Counted from the first letter of the stretch, positions 17,926 through 26,605 are shown. The stretch is DNA of 64,000 bases from Clostridiales bacterium UBA6114 (GCA_002423435.1 DIWE01000011.1:100703-164702); one strand, 5' to 3'. A program made the numbers and translations. Notes: generated from the sequence alone by a model not told the origin.

Positions 17926-17928
17926 GGC

Positions 17929-18801
17929 ATGTCGATTCTGGTAAGTAAAAGCTCCAAAATCCTCGTCTGCGGTATCACCGGCAGGCAGGGAAGATTCCAT
18001 ACATCAGGGATGCTGCAGTACGGCACGAATATCGTCGCGGGGGTGTCGCCCGGCAGGGAAGGGACAGAGGTCGAGGGCGTCCCCGTATTCGACAGTATCG
18101 CGGAAGCCGTCTTTCAGACGGGGGCCGACGTCTCAATCATTTATGTGCCCGCCGCGTCCGCGGCCGACGTCATATACGAGTCGGTCGACGCGGGAATCCG
18201 GTTGGCGGTCTGCATTACGGAGGGCATTCCCATCGCGGACATGCTTAAAATCAAAAAATATCTGCGCGATAAAAGGACCATTCTGATCGGGCCCAATTGT
18301 CCGGGCATCATCACGCCGGAGGAGTGCAAGGTCGGCATCATGCCGGGAAATATCCACAAAAAGGGGAATATCGGCGTGGTGTCGAGGTCGGGCACATTGA
18401 CATACGAGGCGGTGCATAATCTGACGAGCGCCGGGCTCGGGCAGTCGACGGTGGTCGGCATCGGCGGCGACCCGATCCGGGGCCTGGGTTTTATAGACGT
18501 GCTGGAGGCGTTTCAAAGCGACCCTGACACCGAAGGGGTTGTCATGATCGGCGAGATCGGCGGCAACGAGGAGGAAAAAGCGGCTGAATGGATCGCGGCA
18601 AATCTAAAAAAGCCGGTCGTCGGCTTCATCGGGGGGCTTACGGCGCCAAAGGGCAAGCGGATGGGCCATGCGGGCGCGATCGTTTCCTCGTCCACGGGCT
18701 CGGCGGCCGACAAGGTAAAAGCCATGGAAAGCCGCAATATTCCGGTCGCGGGGTCGATCGACGAGATCTCGCTCCTGATGACGGCGGAATTGCGAAAATA
18801 G
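17929..18801 (+). CDS. sucD: Succinyl-CoA synthetase alpha subunit
   Basis: 290 residues, standard SucD size. CoA-binding segment CGITGRQGRFHTSGML near the N-terminus, IGPNCPGIITP, and the phosphorylated His247 in GKRMGHAGAI (E. coli SucD uses His246). ATG 17929 lies three bases after the sucC stop behind GGTGGGAGG. Together with SucC it recovers ATP from succinyl-CoA or a related thioester. The following carrier gene starts about 120 bp later. Confidence 0.93.
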   Translation: MSILVSKSSKILVCGITGRQGRFHTSGMLQYGTNIVAGVSPGREGTEVEGVPVFDSIAEAVFQTGADVSIIYVPAASAADVIYESVDAGIRLAVCITEGIPIADMLKIKKYLRDKRTILIGPNCPGIITPEECKVGIMPGNIHKKGNIGVVSRSGTLTYEAVHNLTSAGLGQSTVVGIGGDPIRGLGFIDVLEAFQSDPDTEGVVMIGEIGGNEEEKAAEWIAANLKKPVVGFIGGLTAPKGKRMGHAGAIVSSSTGSAADKVKAMESRNIPVAGSIDEISLLMTAELRK

Positions 18802-18922
18802 ACCGTGCAAGGCACGGCTTTGAAACGCAGCTTAGGGAAACGAATCGTGACCGGCTTTTACGCGTCGGATATGCGCCGGTTGCGCAAAATCGAAAAATTC
18901 AGCACGGGGAAGTGGAAGGCAA

Positions 18923-20170
18923 ATGCAGTTTGGTTTTCGGACGTTTATTACGGATCCGTTTGTACTCATTTTTTTGTCCGTCGTATCGGGTCTGATTTTA
19001 GGCGAGGTCAGAATCGGCAGGTTCTCCCTGGGGACGTCGGGGGGACTGTTTACGGGCCTTTTTTTCGGATGGTATATCTATGCAAGCTATGCGCTGCCGT
19101 ATAAGGACATGGCGGCGGCCGACGTGCCGAAATACGCGTCTGCGATGCTGTCGGGCGGGGTGGTTCCCTCGGTTTTGTTTGACTTCTCGCTCATACTGTT
19201 CGTCGCGGCGGTAGGGCTTCTGGCGTCGAAGGATCTGGGCACCGTCGTCAAAAGATACGGCGCTAAATTCATCCTGCTCGGCTTTGCGGTAACGCTGGCG
19301 GGTGCCGGGGGAATTTTTCTTCTGACAAGAATTTTTCCGGATCAGAACCCGTATGCGGTGTCCGGCGTTTATACCGGGGCTTTAACCAGCTCGCCCGGCC
19401 TTGCGGCGGCGATCGAGTCGGTCGCGAAATACGGCGGGGAGGCGCAGGCGCAGGTCGGATACGGTCACGCCGTCGGCTATGCGCCCGGGGTTTTGATCGT
19501 AATCATAGCCATGCAGTTTTTCCCGTTGATTTTCCGGATCGATATCGAAAAGGAAAAAGAGAGATTTCACGAGGAAATCGGCGCGGCTGAAAACGCATCG
19601 ACGGAACAGGGCAAGGTCAAGGAGGTAGGCTTTGACATCATCGCGTTCTTTCTGGCTTGCTTTTTGGGGTATTTTGTCGGCTCGGTCAAACTATATCTCG
19701 GCCCCGCCGTCAAATATTTCAGCCTGGGCTCGACGGGGGGCATCCTTGTGACCTCGCTCGTTCTCGGGTTTATCGGCAAAATCGGGCCGCTGAATTTCAG
19801 GATGGACACGAAAGTGCTGGGCGTCATCAGGGAGATAGGGCTCGCAATGTTCCTCGCGATCGTCGGGCTCCGCTACGGATACGACACGGTCAATTCGCTT
19901 TTAAGCAGCGGCGCCATGCTTGCGATGTTCTCCTTTGTCGACGGTCTGTTTGCGATCATTGTCGGCTACGTGTTGGGCAGATATGTATTTAAGCTCAACT
20001 GGATCATACTGGCGGGAGCGTTGTGCGGCGGCATGACGAGCACCCCGGGGCTAGGCGCCGCGATCGACTCGACAAAAAGCGACGACGTCGCCTCCGGGTA
20101 TGGCGCGACATATCCGTTCGCGCTCCTCGGCATGGTGGTCTTTACGATCCTTTTGCACACGTTTGTCTGA
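18923..20170 (+). CDS. AspT/YidE-like membrane carrier
   Basis: 415 residues with about ten hydrophobic segments in two halves, each with the duplicated signature of the aspartate:alanine exchanger family: TSSPGLAAAIES in the first half and GGMTSTPGLGAAIDS in the second. AspT and YidE proteins are usually about 550 residues because TrkA-C domains sit between the halves; here only a short charged linker (about 200-230) is present, so the regulatory part is missing. GGAAGG precedes ATG 18923. As the last gene of the rightward block it may exchange a pathway acid or amino acid. Family assignment is fair, substrate unknown. Confidence 0.72.
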   Translation: MQFGFRTFITDPFVLIFLSVVSGLILGEVRIGRFSLGTSGGLFTGLFFGWYIYASYALPYKDMAAADVPKYASAMLSGGVVPSVLFDFSLILFVAAVGLLASKDLGTVVKRYGAKFILLGFAVTLAGAGGIFLLTRIFPDQNPYAVSGVYTGALTSSPGLAAAIESVAKYGGEAQAQVGYGHAVGYAPGVLIVIIAMQFFPLIFRIDIEKEKERFHEEIGAAENASTEQGKVKEVGFDIIAFFLACFLGYFVGSVKLYLGPAVKYFSLGSTGGILVTSLVLGFIGKIGPLNFRMDTKVLGVIREIGLAMFLAIVGLRYGYDTVNSLLSSGAMLAMFSFVDGLFAIIVGYVLGRYVFKLNWIILAGALCGGMTSTPGLGAAIDSTKSDDVASGYGATYPFALLGMVVFTILLHTFV

Positions 20171-20190
20171 AAGCAATGCGATATTATCAG

Positions 20191-20240
20191 GCGGGAGGAG
20201 CCGCGAAATGCATATCCATGCATTTCGCGGCTCCTCCCGC
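20191..20240. terminator. Long perfect bidirectional terminator hairpin
   Basis: A perfect 23-bp stem (20191-20213 with 20218-20240) encloses a four-base loop. It lies between the convergent carrier and glcD-type genes and is followed on the + strand by GGCTTTTT. The stem is unusually long, and it should end transcription from both sides. Confidence 0.88.
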
Positions 20241-20257
20241 GGCTTTTTCCCGTTATT

Positions 20258-21661
20258 TTACCGGCGCACGACTTTGCCGGGGTTTAGGATGCGGTTGGGG
20301 TCGAAGACATCCTTGATCCGTTCGAGCAGAGCGACATACTGCCCGCCCTCCGATTCCCGGAGAAAATCGATTTTTGCATGCCCGATGCCGTGCTCTCCGG
20401 AAACCTTTCCGCCGAGCATTGACGCCTCTTTATAAAGCTCCTCCATGGCGGCGCCGAGCTTTTCCTTCCAGCACGCCTCATTGAGCTGGTCCCGGCACAC
20501 GTACACGTGGACGTTGCCGTCGCCGGCATGCCCGAAATAACGGATGCGGATGTCGAGCTTTTGAGCGACGGCGTCGACGGCTTTTGCAAACGCGGCGATG
20601 CTGTTCCTGGGCACGACCACGTCGCACTCGTCGAGCTCCGGGGTCGAGCTTTTGATCGCCTCGAGAAAAGCCCCGCGCGCGTCCCACAGGCAGGAGAGCC
20701 GCTCGGCCGTGTCGGCGTAGAAGGCGTCCCTCGCCCCGGCGCGTACGCAGAGCTCCGCGGCCCGGTCGCAGATTTTTTCGACCTCCTCCCGGCTGCCGCC
20801 GTCAAAGGAAAGGAGCAGGTAGGCCTCCGCGGATTTGTCGGGGAAATCCCTCCCGAGATATTTACCCGCCTCCAGGATGATCTCCCGCTGCATAAACTCC
20901 ACCGCCACCGGCTTAAGCTGGGATCTCAGGATAACGGGCACGGTGCCGATGCACTGCTCCATGGAATCGAAGGGAACGAGCAGGCTGACCGACTTTGACG
21001 GCTTCGGGATCAGCTTTAAGACGAGCTTCGTCACAATGCCGAGCGTTCCCTCCGAGCCGACGAAGAGGTGCAGGAGGCTATAGCCCGAGCTGTTTTTTGA
21101 AAGCTTTCCGCCTGCTTTTATGATCTGCCCGTCGGGCAGCACCACTTCGAGGCCCATCACATAATCGCGGGTCACGCCGTATTTGACCGCCTTCATCCCG
21201 CCGGCGTTGGTCATGACGTTACCGCCGAGCGTGGCGGTTTTTTCGCCAGGTTCCGGCGGATAAAACAGGTTTTTATTCAGTACATGCGCAGAAAAATCCA
21301 TCAGGAGGACGCCCGGCTCAACGGTCGCCGTCATGTTTTCCTCATCAACCTCGAGGATGCGGTTCATTTTCTCGGTGGAGAGGAGGACGCCGCCGAAAAG
21401 CGGCACGGCGCCGCCGCACAGGCCGGTGCCGGCACCGCGGGGCGTCACCGGGATGCGCCTTTGGTTGCAGTGCGCCAGAACGCGGCTGATCTCCTCGGCG
21501 GAAAGCGCGTAAACAAGCGCATCCGGCATATACGAGCCGTAAACGGGCATCTCGTCATGCCCGAAATCCTCGCTGATATCCCCTCCGGCGATTACCCGGT
21601 CCGGGGAGCACGTAAGGCGGAAGAAGCTTAAATCCTCTTCCCCGACATGCGTATAATTCAT
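20258..21661 (-). CDS. glcD: FAD-linked 2-hydroxyacid dehydrogenase (GlcD family)
   Basis: 467 residues. The FAD-binding type 4 domain shows TPRGAGTGLCGGAVP (about 72-86), LGGNVMTNAGG and VGSEGTLGIVTKL; the C-terminal oxidase domain has RYFGHAGDGNVHVYV and SGEHGIGHAK. The family oxidises lactate, glycolate or 2-hydroxyglutarate. It is the third gene of a leftward etfB-etfA-glcD set and its start overlaps the etfA stop by four bases. This is the arrangement of the electron-confurcating lactate dehydrogenase/Etf complexes of anaerobes, where ferredoxin helps drive hydroxyacid oxidation with NAD. The actual hydroxyacid is not determined. Confidence 0.88.
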   Translation of the reverse strand: MNYTHVGEEDLSFFRLTCSPDRVIAGGDISEDFGHDEMPVYGSYMPDALVYALSAEEISRVLAHCNQRRIPVTPRGAGTGLCGGAVPLFGGVLLSTEKMNRILEVDEENMTATVEPGVLLMDFSAHVLNKNLFYPPEPGEKTATLGGNVMTNAGGMKAVKYGVTRDYVMGLEVVLPDGQIIKAGGKLSKNSSGYSLLHLFVGSEGTLGIVTKLVLKLIPKPSKSVSLLVPFDSMEQCIGTVPVILRSQLKPVAVEFMQREIILEAGKYLGRDFPDKSAEAYLLLSFDGGSREEVEKICDRAAELCVRAGARDAFYADTAERLSCLWDARGAFLEAIKSSTPELDECDVVVPRNSIAAFAKAVDAVAQKLDIRIRYFGHAGDGNVHVYVCRDQLNEACWKEKLGAAMEELYKEASMLGGKVSGEHGIGHAKIDFLRESEGGQYVALLERIKDVFDPNRILNPGKVVRR

Positions 21662-22842
21662 TTGTTCACCTTCTCCGAGAGTTTTCTTATAAGCGCGGGA
21701 ATGATTTCGTAAAGATCGCCCACGATCCCGTAATGCGCGATTTTGAAGATGGGGGCGTTTTTATCCTTGTTGATGGCGATGATGCATTCCGCCGTCTTCA
21801 TGCAGGCGGTGAACTGGACGGCGCCCGATATGCCGCAGGTTATGATCAGCTTCGGCTTGACCGTTCTGCCGGAAAGCCCGATCTGCCGCGTATAGGGCAA
21901 AAAGCCGGCCTCGACAAGCGGCCTTGTGCCCGCCACCTGCCCGCCCAGAAGCTCCGCAAGGCGGCCGAGCATAGAAAGGTCCTTTTCGCTCTTTAAGCCC
22001 CTGCCTCCGGCGACCAGCACGTCGGCGTCGGATATGTTAGCCTGCGCTTGTTTTTTGATGCAGTCAAGAACAGTCAGGCGGGAGGGAGATATTTCCGCGC
22101 GGTGGAGCTCGACGATACCGCCGCTTCCCGGCAGCGGCTTTGCGGCGTCCATGACCTTGTAGCGCACGGTCGCAAACTGGGGCCGCGTATAGGGGGTTAT
22201 GATCCTCGCCATGATGTTGCCGCCGAACGCGGGGCGGATCTGGACAAGGTCGGTGTTTTCCCTGACATCGAGCACGGTGCAGTCGGCCGTAAGCCCCGTC
22301 TTAAAACGGGTCGAGAGGCGCGGGGCGAGGGAACGCCCGACCGCGGTCGCCCCGACGAGGACAATGGAGGGCCTGAGCTTTGCGATGCAGTCGTAAAAGG
22401 CGTCCGCGTACGGCTGCGCGGAAAAATAGCGGTAGGCGGGGTCGTCGTACACAAATATCCTGTTTAAGCCGTAGCCCTTTAAGGCTTCGGCGCTTTTTGC
22501 GGCTCCCTCGCCTATGTATACGCAGTGGACGCGCTGGGAAAGCTTCGCGGCAAGCTTAAGCGCCTTGCCGATCAGTTCGAAGGTGACCGGATGGATCGCG
22601 CCGCCGTTTGCCTCGACGAAGACCAAAATGTCCTTCCAGCCGTCCCGGTCCGCCTTCTTTCTGCCGTTCTCCTCCCGAATCATGGCCTGCGCCGGACACT
22701 GCTTTAGGCACAGCCCGCACAGCTTGCAGCCCGCGTTTATTTGAATTTCACCGTCGGCCAGGGAGAGTGCGTCGAAGGGACATTCGCGGATGCATTCCAT
22801 GCACAGATTGCATTTCGCATGATCGATACGGATCGTCGCCAA
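21658..22842 (-). CDS. etfA: Electron transfer flavoprotein alpha subunit with N-terminal ferredoxin domain
   Basis: 394 residues. Residues 1-60 form a 2[4Fe-4S] ferredoxin domain with Cys11, 14, 17, 21 and Cys39, 42, 45, 49. The rest is EtfA with ILVFVEANGG, the FAD-binding C-terminal domain (VLVAGGRGLKSEKDL, IGLSGRTVKPKL, GISGAVQFTACM). EtfAB passes electrons between NADH, flavin and the dehydrogenase; the fused ferredoxin domain may let it accept or donate low-potential electrons. It lies between etfB and the GlcD-type gene. The fused form is known from lactate-oxidising anaerobes. Confidence 0.92.
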   Translation of the reverse strand: MATIRIDHAKCNLCMECIRECPFDALSLADGEIQINAGCKLCGLCLKQCPAQAMIREENGRKKADRDGWKDILVFVEANGGAIHPVTFELIGKALKLAAKLSQRVHCVYIGEGAAKSAEALKGYGLNRIFVYDDPAYRYFSAQPYADAFYDCIAKLRPSIVLVGATAVGRSLAPRLSTRFKTGLTADCTVLDVRENTDLVQIRPAFGGNIMARIITPYTRPQFATVRYKVMDAAKPLPGSGGIVELHRAEISPSRLTVLDCIKKQAQANISDADVLVAGGRGLKSEKDLSMLGRLAELLGGQVAGTRPLVEAGFLPYTRQIGLSGRTVKPKLIITCGISGAVQFTACMKTAECIIAINKDKNAPIFKIAHYGIVGDLYEIIPALIRKLSEKVNK

Positions 22843-22853
22843 AGAAATCCCCC

Positions 22854-23642
22854 CTATATGAATTTGCGGCTTATAAGCACAGCCGCGACCTGGTCTGCAA
22901 GGTCTTCCGGGCTGCCTTCGAGCATAAGCTTTTCGGCGTTTTCCTCCGGCGGAAATACCTTCTCGACTCTGGTAGGGGAGCCGTCGGAGCCATACCGCCC
23001 GGGGTCCTTGTCCTGAAAGTCCAAGAGGCTTAAAACCTTGACCGGGTGCTCCGAAAATTTGAGCTTTCTCAGATAGGACGGCAGCCTCGGCGTGGCCGGG
23101 TCCTTTTCAACGGTGATCAGGCAGGGGCAGTCGAGCCGGATGCGTAGGATGCTGTCGGTCAGGTCCTGCTCTAAAATCAGGCCGCGGCTTTCGACATCTA
23201 TGACCTTTGTAATCCACGCGGCATGGGGCAGGTGAAGCTGCTCCGCGAGTGCCGGGCCTACCTGAGCGGTGTCTCCGTCGGTGGTCTGCTTTCCGCAGAC
23301 GATGAGGTCGAACCCGCCGATGATGCGGACGGCCTGGGAAAGGGCGTAAGAGGTCGCGAGCACGTCGGAGGCGGCAAAGTGCCGGTCGGAGACGAGATAT
23401 CCGTCGTCCGCGCCGAGCATCAACGCCTCCCGGACCGCCTGTTTTGCCTGCGGCGGCCCCATCGACAAAACGGTTACCGTGCCGCCCGTTTTTTCCCTGA
23501 TCCGGAAGGCGGCTTCGAGCGCATAGAGGTCGCAGACGTTGATTTTGCTTTCCACGCCCTCGCGTTTTAACGACCCGGTCTTTTCGTCGATCTCCACGTT
23601 TGTCGTATCCGGCACCTGTTTTAAGCATACGATGATATTCAA
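22854..23642 (-). CDS. etfB: Electron transfer flavoprotein beta subunit
   Basis: 262 residues. MNIIVCLKQVPDT opens the protein; LSMGPPQAKQAVREALMLGADD and VCGKQTTDGDTAQVGP are EtfB signatures and the latter is part of the NAD/FAD-binding region of bifurcating EtfB. It heterodimerises with EtfA encoded 11 bp downstream. About 220 bp separate it from the preceding dehydrogenase gene, with a probable terminator stem there, so this three-gene unit likely has its own promoter. Confidence 0.92.
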   Translation of the reverse strand: MNIIVCLKQVPDTTNVEIDEKTGSLKREGVESKINVCDLYALEAAFRIREKTGGTVTVLSMGPPQAKQAVREALMLGADDGYLVSDRHFAASDVLATSYALSQAVRIIGGFDLIVCGKQTTDGDTAQVGPALAEQLHLPHAAWITKVIDVESRGLILEQDLTDSILRIRLDCPCLITVEKDPATPRLPSYLRKLKFSEHPVKVLSLLDFQDKDPGRYGSDGSPTRVEKVFPPEENAEKLMLEGSPEDLADQVAAVLISRKFI

Positions 23643-23774
23643 ATCCGATTCATCCCCTATACATCGGTTTTTCCTATTTTATCATCTTTTTGATGCTTTG
23701 GCAGGCTGCTTTTTTGTTCTTCGGGGCGTTTTTCATAAAATAATGCGGGTATCGGGGCAAATGACCTTATAAAA

Positions 23775-23843
23775 AAGACCTCGCGTTGCACCTGAAAAGG
23801 ACGAGCCGGACGGCGAAATCCTTTCAAATGAAATGGAGGTCTT
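23775..23843 (-). terminator. Possible terminator between the dehydrogenase trio and etfB
   Basis: AAGACCTC (23775-23782) pairs with GAGGTCTT (23836-23843) around a structured 53-base interior; on the minus strand the stem is followed by TTTT. It lies 20 bp past the end of the isocitrate-type dehydrogenase gene and before etfB. The loop is long for a classical terminator. Confidence 0.45.
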
Positions 23844-23862
23844 AACATAAAATGCGGTGAAA

Positions 23863-25032
23863 TCAGCCGGCAATGGCTGTCGTTTCCAGCTTTTCCAGAA
23901 GATAATCGGTAAACTGCTCGGCGGAGGCGTCCTGCGGGAGGGTGGTCACGACCACCCTTCTTTCGCTTACGGTGCAGATGTCGAGCGCTTGGTCGAGCCT
24001 TTTTTTTCGGTCGGGGTATCCGATGTGGCTGAGCATCATGCCGACCGCGCGGATCAGGCTGCAGGGATCGGCGTAGTCTCCGCGGTTGTGCTCGATCAGA
24101 TAGGGGGCGGTGCCGTGGATGGCCTCGAACAGGGCGTACCGGTTGCCGATATTTGAGCTGGAGGCGGTGCCGAGCCCGCCCTGGTGTTCGGCCGCGATAT
24201 CGGTGACGATGTCCCCGTACAGGTTGGGAAGCACGAACACCTCGAGCCCCTCATTGAACTCGGGATCGAGCATCTTTGCGCACATCGCGTCGACGAGGCG
24301 CTCCTGTACGTCGATTTCGGGGTAATCCCTTCCAACCTCGCGAACGCATTTGGTGAAGTTACCGTCCACGAGCTTGACGATATTGGACTTTGTGACGACG
24401 GTCACGTTCTTTTTCCCATTCTTTCTGGCAAAGTCGAACGCGGCGCGGGCGATCCGTTCGGTGCCCTGCTTTGTCTGGACCTTGAAATCGATGGCGAGGT
24501 CGTCGCTTACCTGGATTCCGTTTCCACCCCAGATGTATTCCCCTTCGATATTTTCACGGAAAAAGGTCCAGTCGATGTTCCTCTCCGGAATTTTGATGGG
24601 GCGGACCGCGGCAAACAGCTCGAGATTTCTTCTGAGCAGCGTGTTGGCGCTGACCAGATTGGGCCATGGATCGGATGCGCGCGGGGTCACCATCGGCCCT
24701 TTAAGCAGAACGTGGCATTTCCTGATTTCCTCAAGTGCGTCCGCCGGAAGGCTTTCACCCCTGGCCGCGCGGTTTTCGATGGTCATCCCGTCGATCATGC
24801 GCAAAACGACTCTGCCGCAGGCGATCTCGTCCTTCATCAGGGCATGAAGCACGCGCAGCGCCTGCTTCATCACGATCGGTCCGATGCCGTCCCCCGGCAT
24901 AATGCCGATGATGATCCGGTCAAGCGCCTCGAAGTCGGCGACCTCCCGGTCCGCCTTCATCCTCTCAATCCGCTGGAACTCGGATTTTATGAGCTTCGAC
25001 AGTTTTTCCTGGGCGGCGATAATCTGGTCCAT
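23863..25032 (-). CDS. Isocitrate/isopropylmalate dehydrogenase family protein
   Basis: 389 residues. PGDGIGPIVMKQALRVL marks the beta-decarboxylating dehydrogenase N-terminus, LELFAAVRPIKI the substrate-binding arginine region, VVTKSNIVK the catalytic lysine region, LPNLYGDIVTDIAAE the metal aspartates, and EAIHGTAP the NAD-binding loop. A leader of about 40 residues before the Rossmann-like start is longer than in most family members. The family includes isocitrate, isopropylmalate, tartrate and homoisocitrate enzymes and the acid cannot be assigned here. It is the last gene of a trio with a Cys-rich protein and a ferredoxin protein, which suggests coupling of the oxidation to ferredoxin chemistry. 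Confidence 0.82.
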   Translation of the reverse strand: MDQIIAAQEKLSKLIKSEFQRIERMKADREVADFEALDRIIIGIMPGDGIGPIVMKQALRVLHALMKDEIACGRVVLRMIDGMTIENRAARGESLPADALEEIRKCHVLLKGPMVTPRASDPWPNLVSANTLLRRNLELFAAVRPIKIPERNIDWTFFRENIEGEYIWGGNGIQVSDDLAIDFKVQTKQGTERIARAAFDFARKNGKKNVTVVTKSNIVKLVDGNFTKCVREVGRDYPEIDVQERLVDAMCAKMLDPEFNEGLEVFVLPNLYGDIVTDIAAEHQGGLGTASSSNIGNRYALFEAIHGTAPYLIEHNRGDYADPCSLIRAVGMMLSHIGYPDRKKRLDQALDICTVSERRVVVTTLPQDASAEQFTDYLLEKLETTAIAG

Positions 25033-25080
25033 GATACACCTCCGTTATTAAGTTTAATGTCCGCGGGAAAACACTTTGCC

Positions 25081-25716
25081 TTATTTTTGGGATTCGATTT
25101 GGCACCGGATCAGTTCGGCGCACCGCACCGTATTGAAAATACCGCAAACGCACGGCTTTGCAAGCAAAAGAGCCGCGTCCTCCGGCGTCAGTTTGGAAAG
25201 CCTGACCCTATCACAGACAGATTCGACAAGATGATTCCCGATCAGGGAATGGCCGCACATCGTTGTGATTTTCAGGGTCTCGTCTTTCGGCAGCAGTGCC
25301 GTGTTCCCATAGATCCCGAGCGACAGCGTCGCGGTGTGCGGCTTTAATCCGCACCTGTGAGCGATATCGACGACCTCGTCGATAAGCCCGCTGACCACGA
25401 TCGAAATGCCGAGCTGCGCGTCGCGGATCTTGCATAATATGTTTTCCACCGAGCTTTTTTTGTAGAAGTTGACAATCATTCCATACGCGCTGTCGAGAGA
25501 CTTCGCATATTGCTCGGCGTCGAGTCCGTCGAGATAGCATTTTCCCGCATGGGCGGAGCCGAAATTCACAAAATCCTCCGTCTGATAAATGGACAGGATT
25601 TTTCTCAGCTTATCTCCGGGATGATCCCTGTTGACGCCCTTGGCGCATCTGGCGTAAATGCAAAAGTCGTTTTTTAAATCCTCGCGTGTTCCGAAACGGT
25701 GCAGGGAATGGCTCAT
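25081..25716 (-). CDS. Uncharacterised Cys-rich protein between ferredoxin and dehydrogenase genes
   Basis: 211 residues, no family recognised. Cysteines are frequent and clustered: ICYxxC-like positions near residue 20, MCGHSLIG in the middle of the second half, and KPCVCGIFNTVRCAEL near the C-terminus, a pattern suited to metal or Fe-S binding. No signal peptide or membrane segment. ATG 25716 follows AGGAGAGGAT, 14 bp after the ferredoxin gene, and the dehydrogenase starts 48 bp later, so the three are one operon. The conserved look of the GNTALLPKDETLK block suggests a real enzyme or cofactor carrier. Function unknown. Confidence 0.75.
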   Translation of the reverse strand: MSHSLHRFGTREDLKNDFCIYARCAKGVNRDHPGDKLRKILSIYQTEDFVNFGSAHAGKCYLDGLDAEQYAKSLDSAYGMIVNFYKKSSVENILCKIRDAQLGISIVVSGLIDEVVDIAHRCGLKPHTATLSLGIYGNTALLPKDETLKITTMCGHSLIGNHLVESVCDRVRLSKLTPEDAALLLAKPCVCGIFNTVRCAELIRCQIESQK

Positions 25717-25730
25717 ATCCTCTCCTCCTG

Positions 25731-26462
25731 TCAGTCAATCAGGGGGCGTCCGAGCCCGACGTTGATTTTCGCGTTGGGGCGCACCCTGATGTTCATATTC
25801 AAAGCCTCAAGTTTTTTAATGATCGGCAGCGTACCGTCGTCGGCAAACCTCGTCACCAGCCCCACCGATACGACCGTGTTGACATGGCCGAGAATCGGCA
25901 GGATCGTACCCAGAATGTTTTCGAGTTCGTCCTCCTTAAATCTGGTTTCGAGGATTGCGGAAAGCACCTTCTCGCGCACATAATCCTTTTTAAAGCGCCC
26001 CGAGCCGTCCTCCTCCAAAAGGCCGAAAAGCGGATTGTCCTTTAATATCGGCAGGCCCTTTTCGCGCATGGCGACCGTGACCTTTTCGATCTCCGCGAGA
26101 CGGGTTCCCGTGCACGGTCTGCCGAATTCGAGCAGAAGGCCGTATTCGCCTCTGCCGAACTTTCCGGTGACATCGTTTGTCTTGGCTTCTTCCGTGCCGC
26201 GTCCGAACGACTTCATGTTGGGATGGGCGACGCACGGATCGCTGAACTGCATACGGACGGCGCGGGGATATTCAAAGCATTCCTCAGGCATGAAGATAGC
26301 GTCGGCCGGGCAGACGTCCGCCCTTTTGCACACGCCGCAATCCACACATTCATCCTCGTCGATTTCACACCTGCCGTCAGCTTTGAGGATGCAGTTCATC
26401 GGACAGTAATTGATGCATCTTCCACAGCCAACGCATTTTTCCGAATCAATCCTCATTTCCAT
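25731..26462 (-). CDS. 2[4Fe-4S] ferredoxin protein with C-terminal unknown domain
   Basis: 243 residues. The N-terminal 60 residues carry two cluster motifs: CVGCGRCINYCP and CVDCGVCKRADVCP. The remaining 180 residues have FGRGEYGLLLEFGRPCTGTRLAEIEKV and a C-terminal HVNTVVSVGLVTRFADDG block that I cannot place, though it looks like a small alpha-beta regulatory or binding domain. It begins the leftward trio and would pass electrons to or from the dehydrogenase or Cys-rich partner. ATG 26462 lies behind AAGGAGA. Confidence 0.8.
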   Translation of the reverse strand: MEMRIDSEKCVGCGRCINYCPMNCILKADGRCEIDEDECVDCGVCKRADVCPADAIFMPEECFEYPRAVRMQFSDPCVAHPNMKSFGRGTEEAKTNDVTGKFGRGEYGLLLEFGRPCTGTRLAEIEKVTVAMREKGLPILKDNPLFGLLEEDGSGRFKKDYVREKVLSAILETRFKEDELENILGTILPILGHVNTVVSVGLVTRFADDGTLPIIKKLEALNMNIRVRPNAKINVGLGRPLID

Positions 26463-26595
26463 TTCTCCTTATGATTAAGTATTGGCGCTCGACTTCATAT
26501 TCTTCGCCGCTGAGATCGTCATATGTAATACAATTGGTAGCATTGTATTCATTGGAAGGCAATGTTGTCTTAGAATTAAAAGAGAAAATCTAATT

Positions 26596-26605
26596 TTGTA
26601 TACAA
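26596..26605. promoter_or_regulatory. TTGTATACAA operator-like palindrome, left copy
   Basis: A perfect 10-bp palindrome, flanked by T on both sides, about 134 bp upstream of the leftward ferredoxin gene. The same sequence recurs at 26837. Operators of GntR-family FCD-type repressors are often palindromes of this kind, and a GntR gene lies 450 bp downstream of the right copy. Confidence 0.6.

Noticed and set aside
16756..18801. SucCD as part of a citric acid cycle cluster
   Set aside because: No other cycle gene is adjacent; the neighbours are CoA-transferase, thiolase and an ADP-forming ligase, so a degradation role fits better.
24184..25347. 387-residue + strand frame opposite the dehydrogenase
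   Set aside because: The minus-strand isocitrate-type dehydrogenase has clear motifs; the antisense frame spans a gene boundary and has none.
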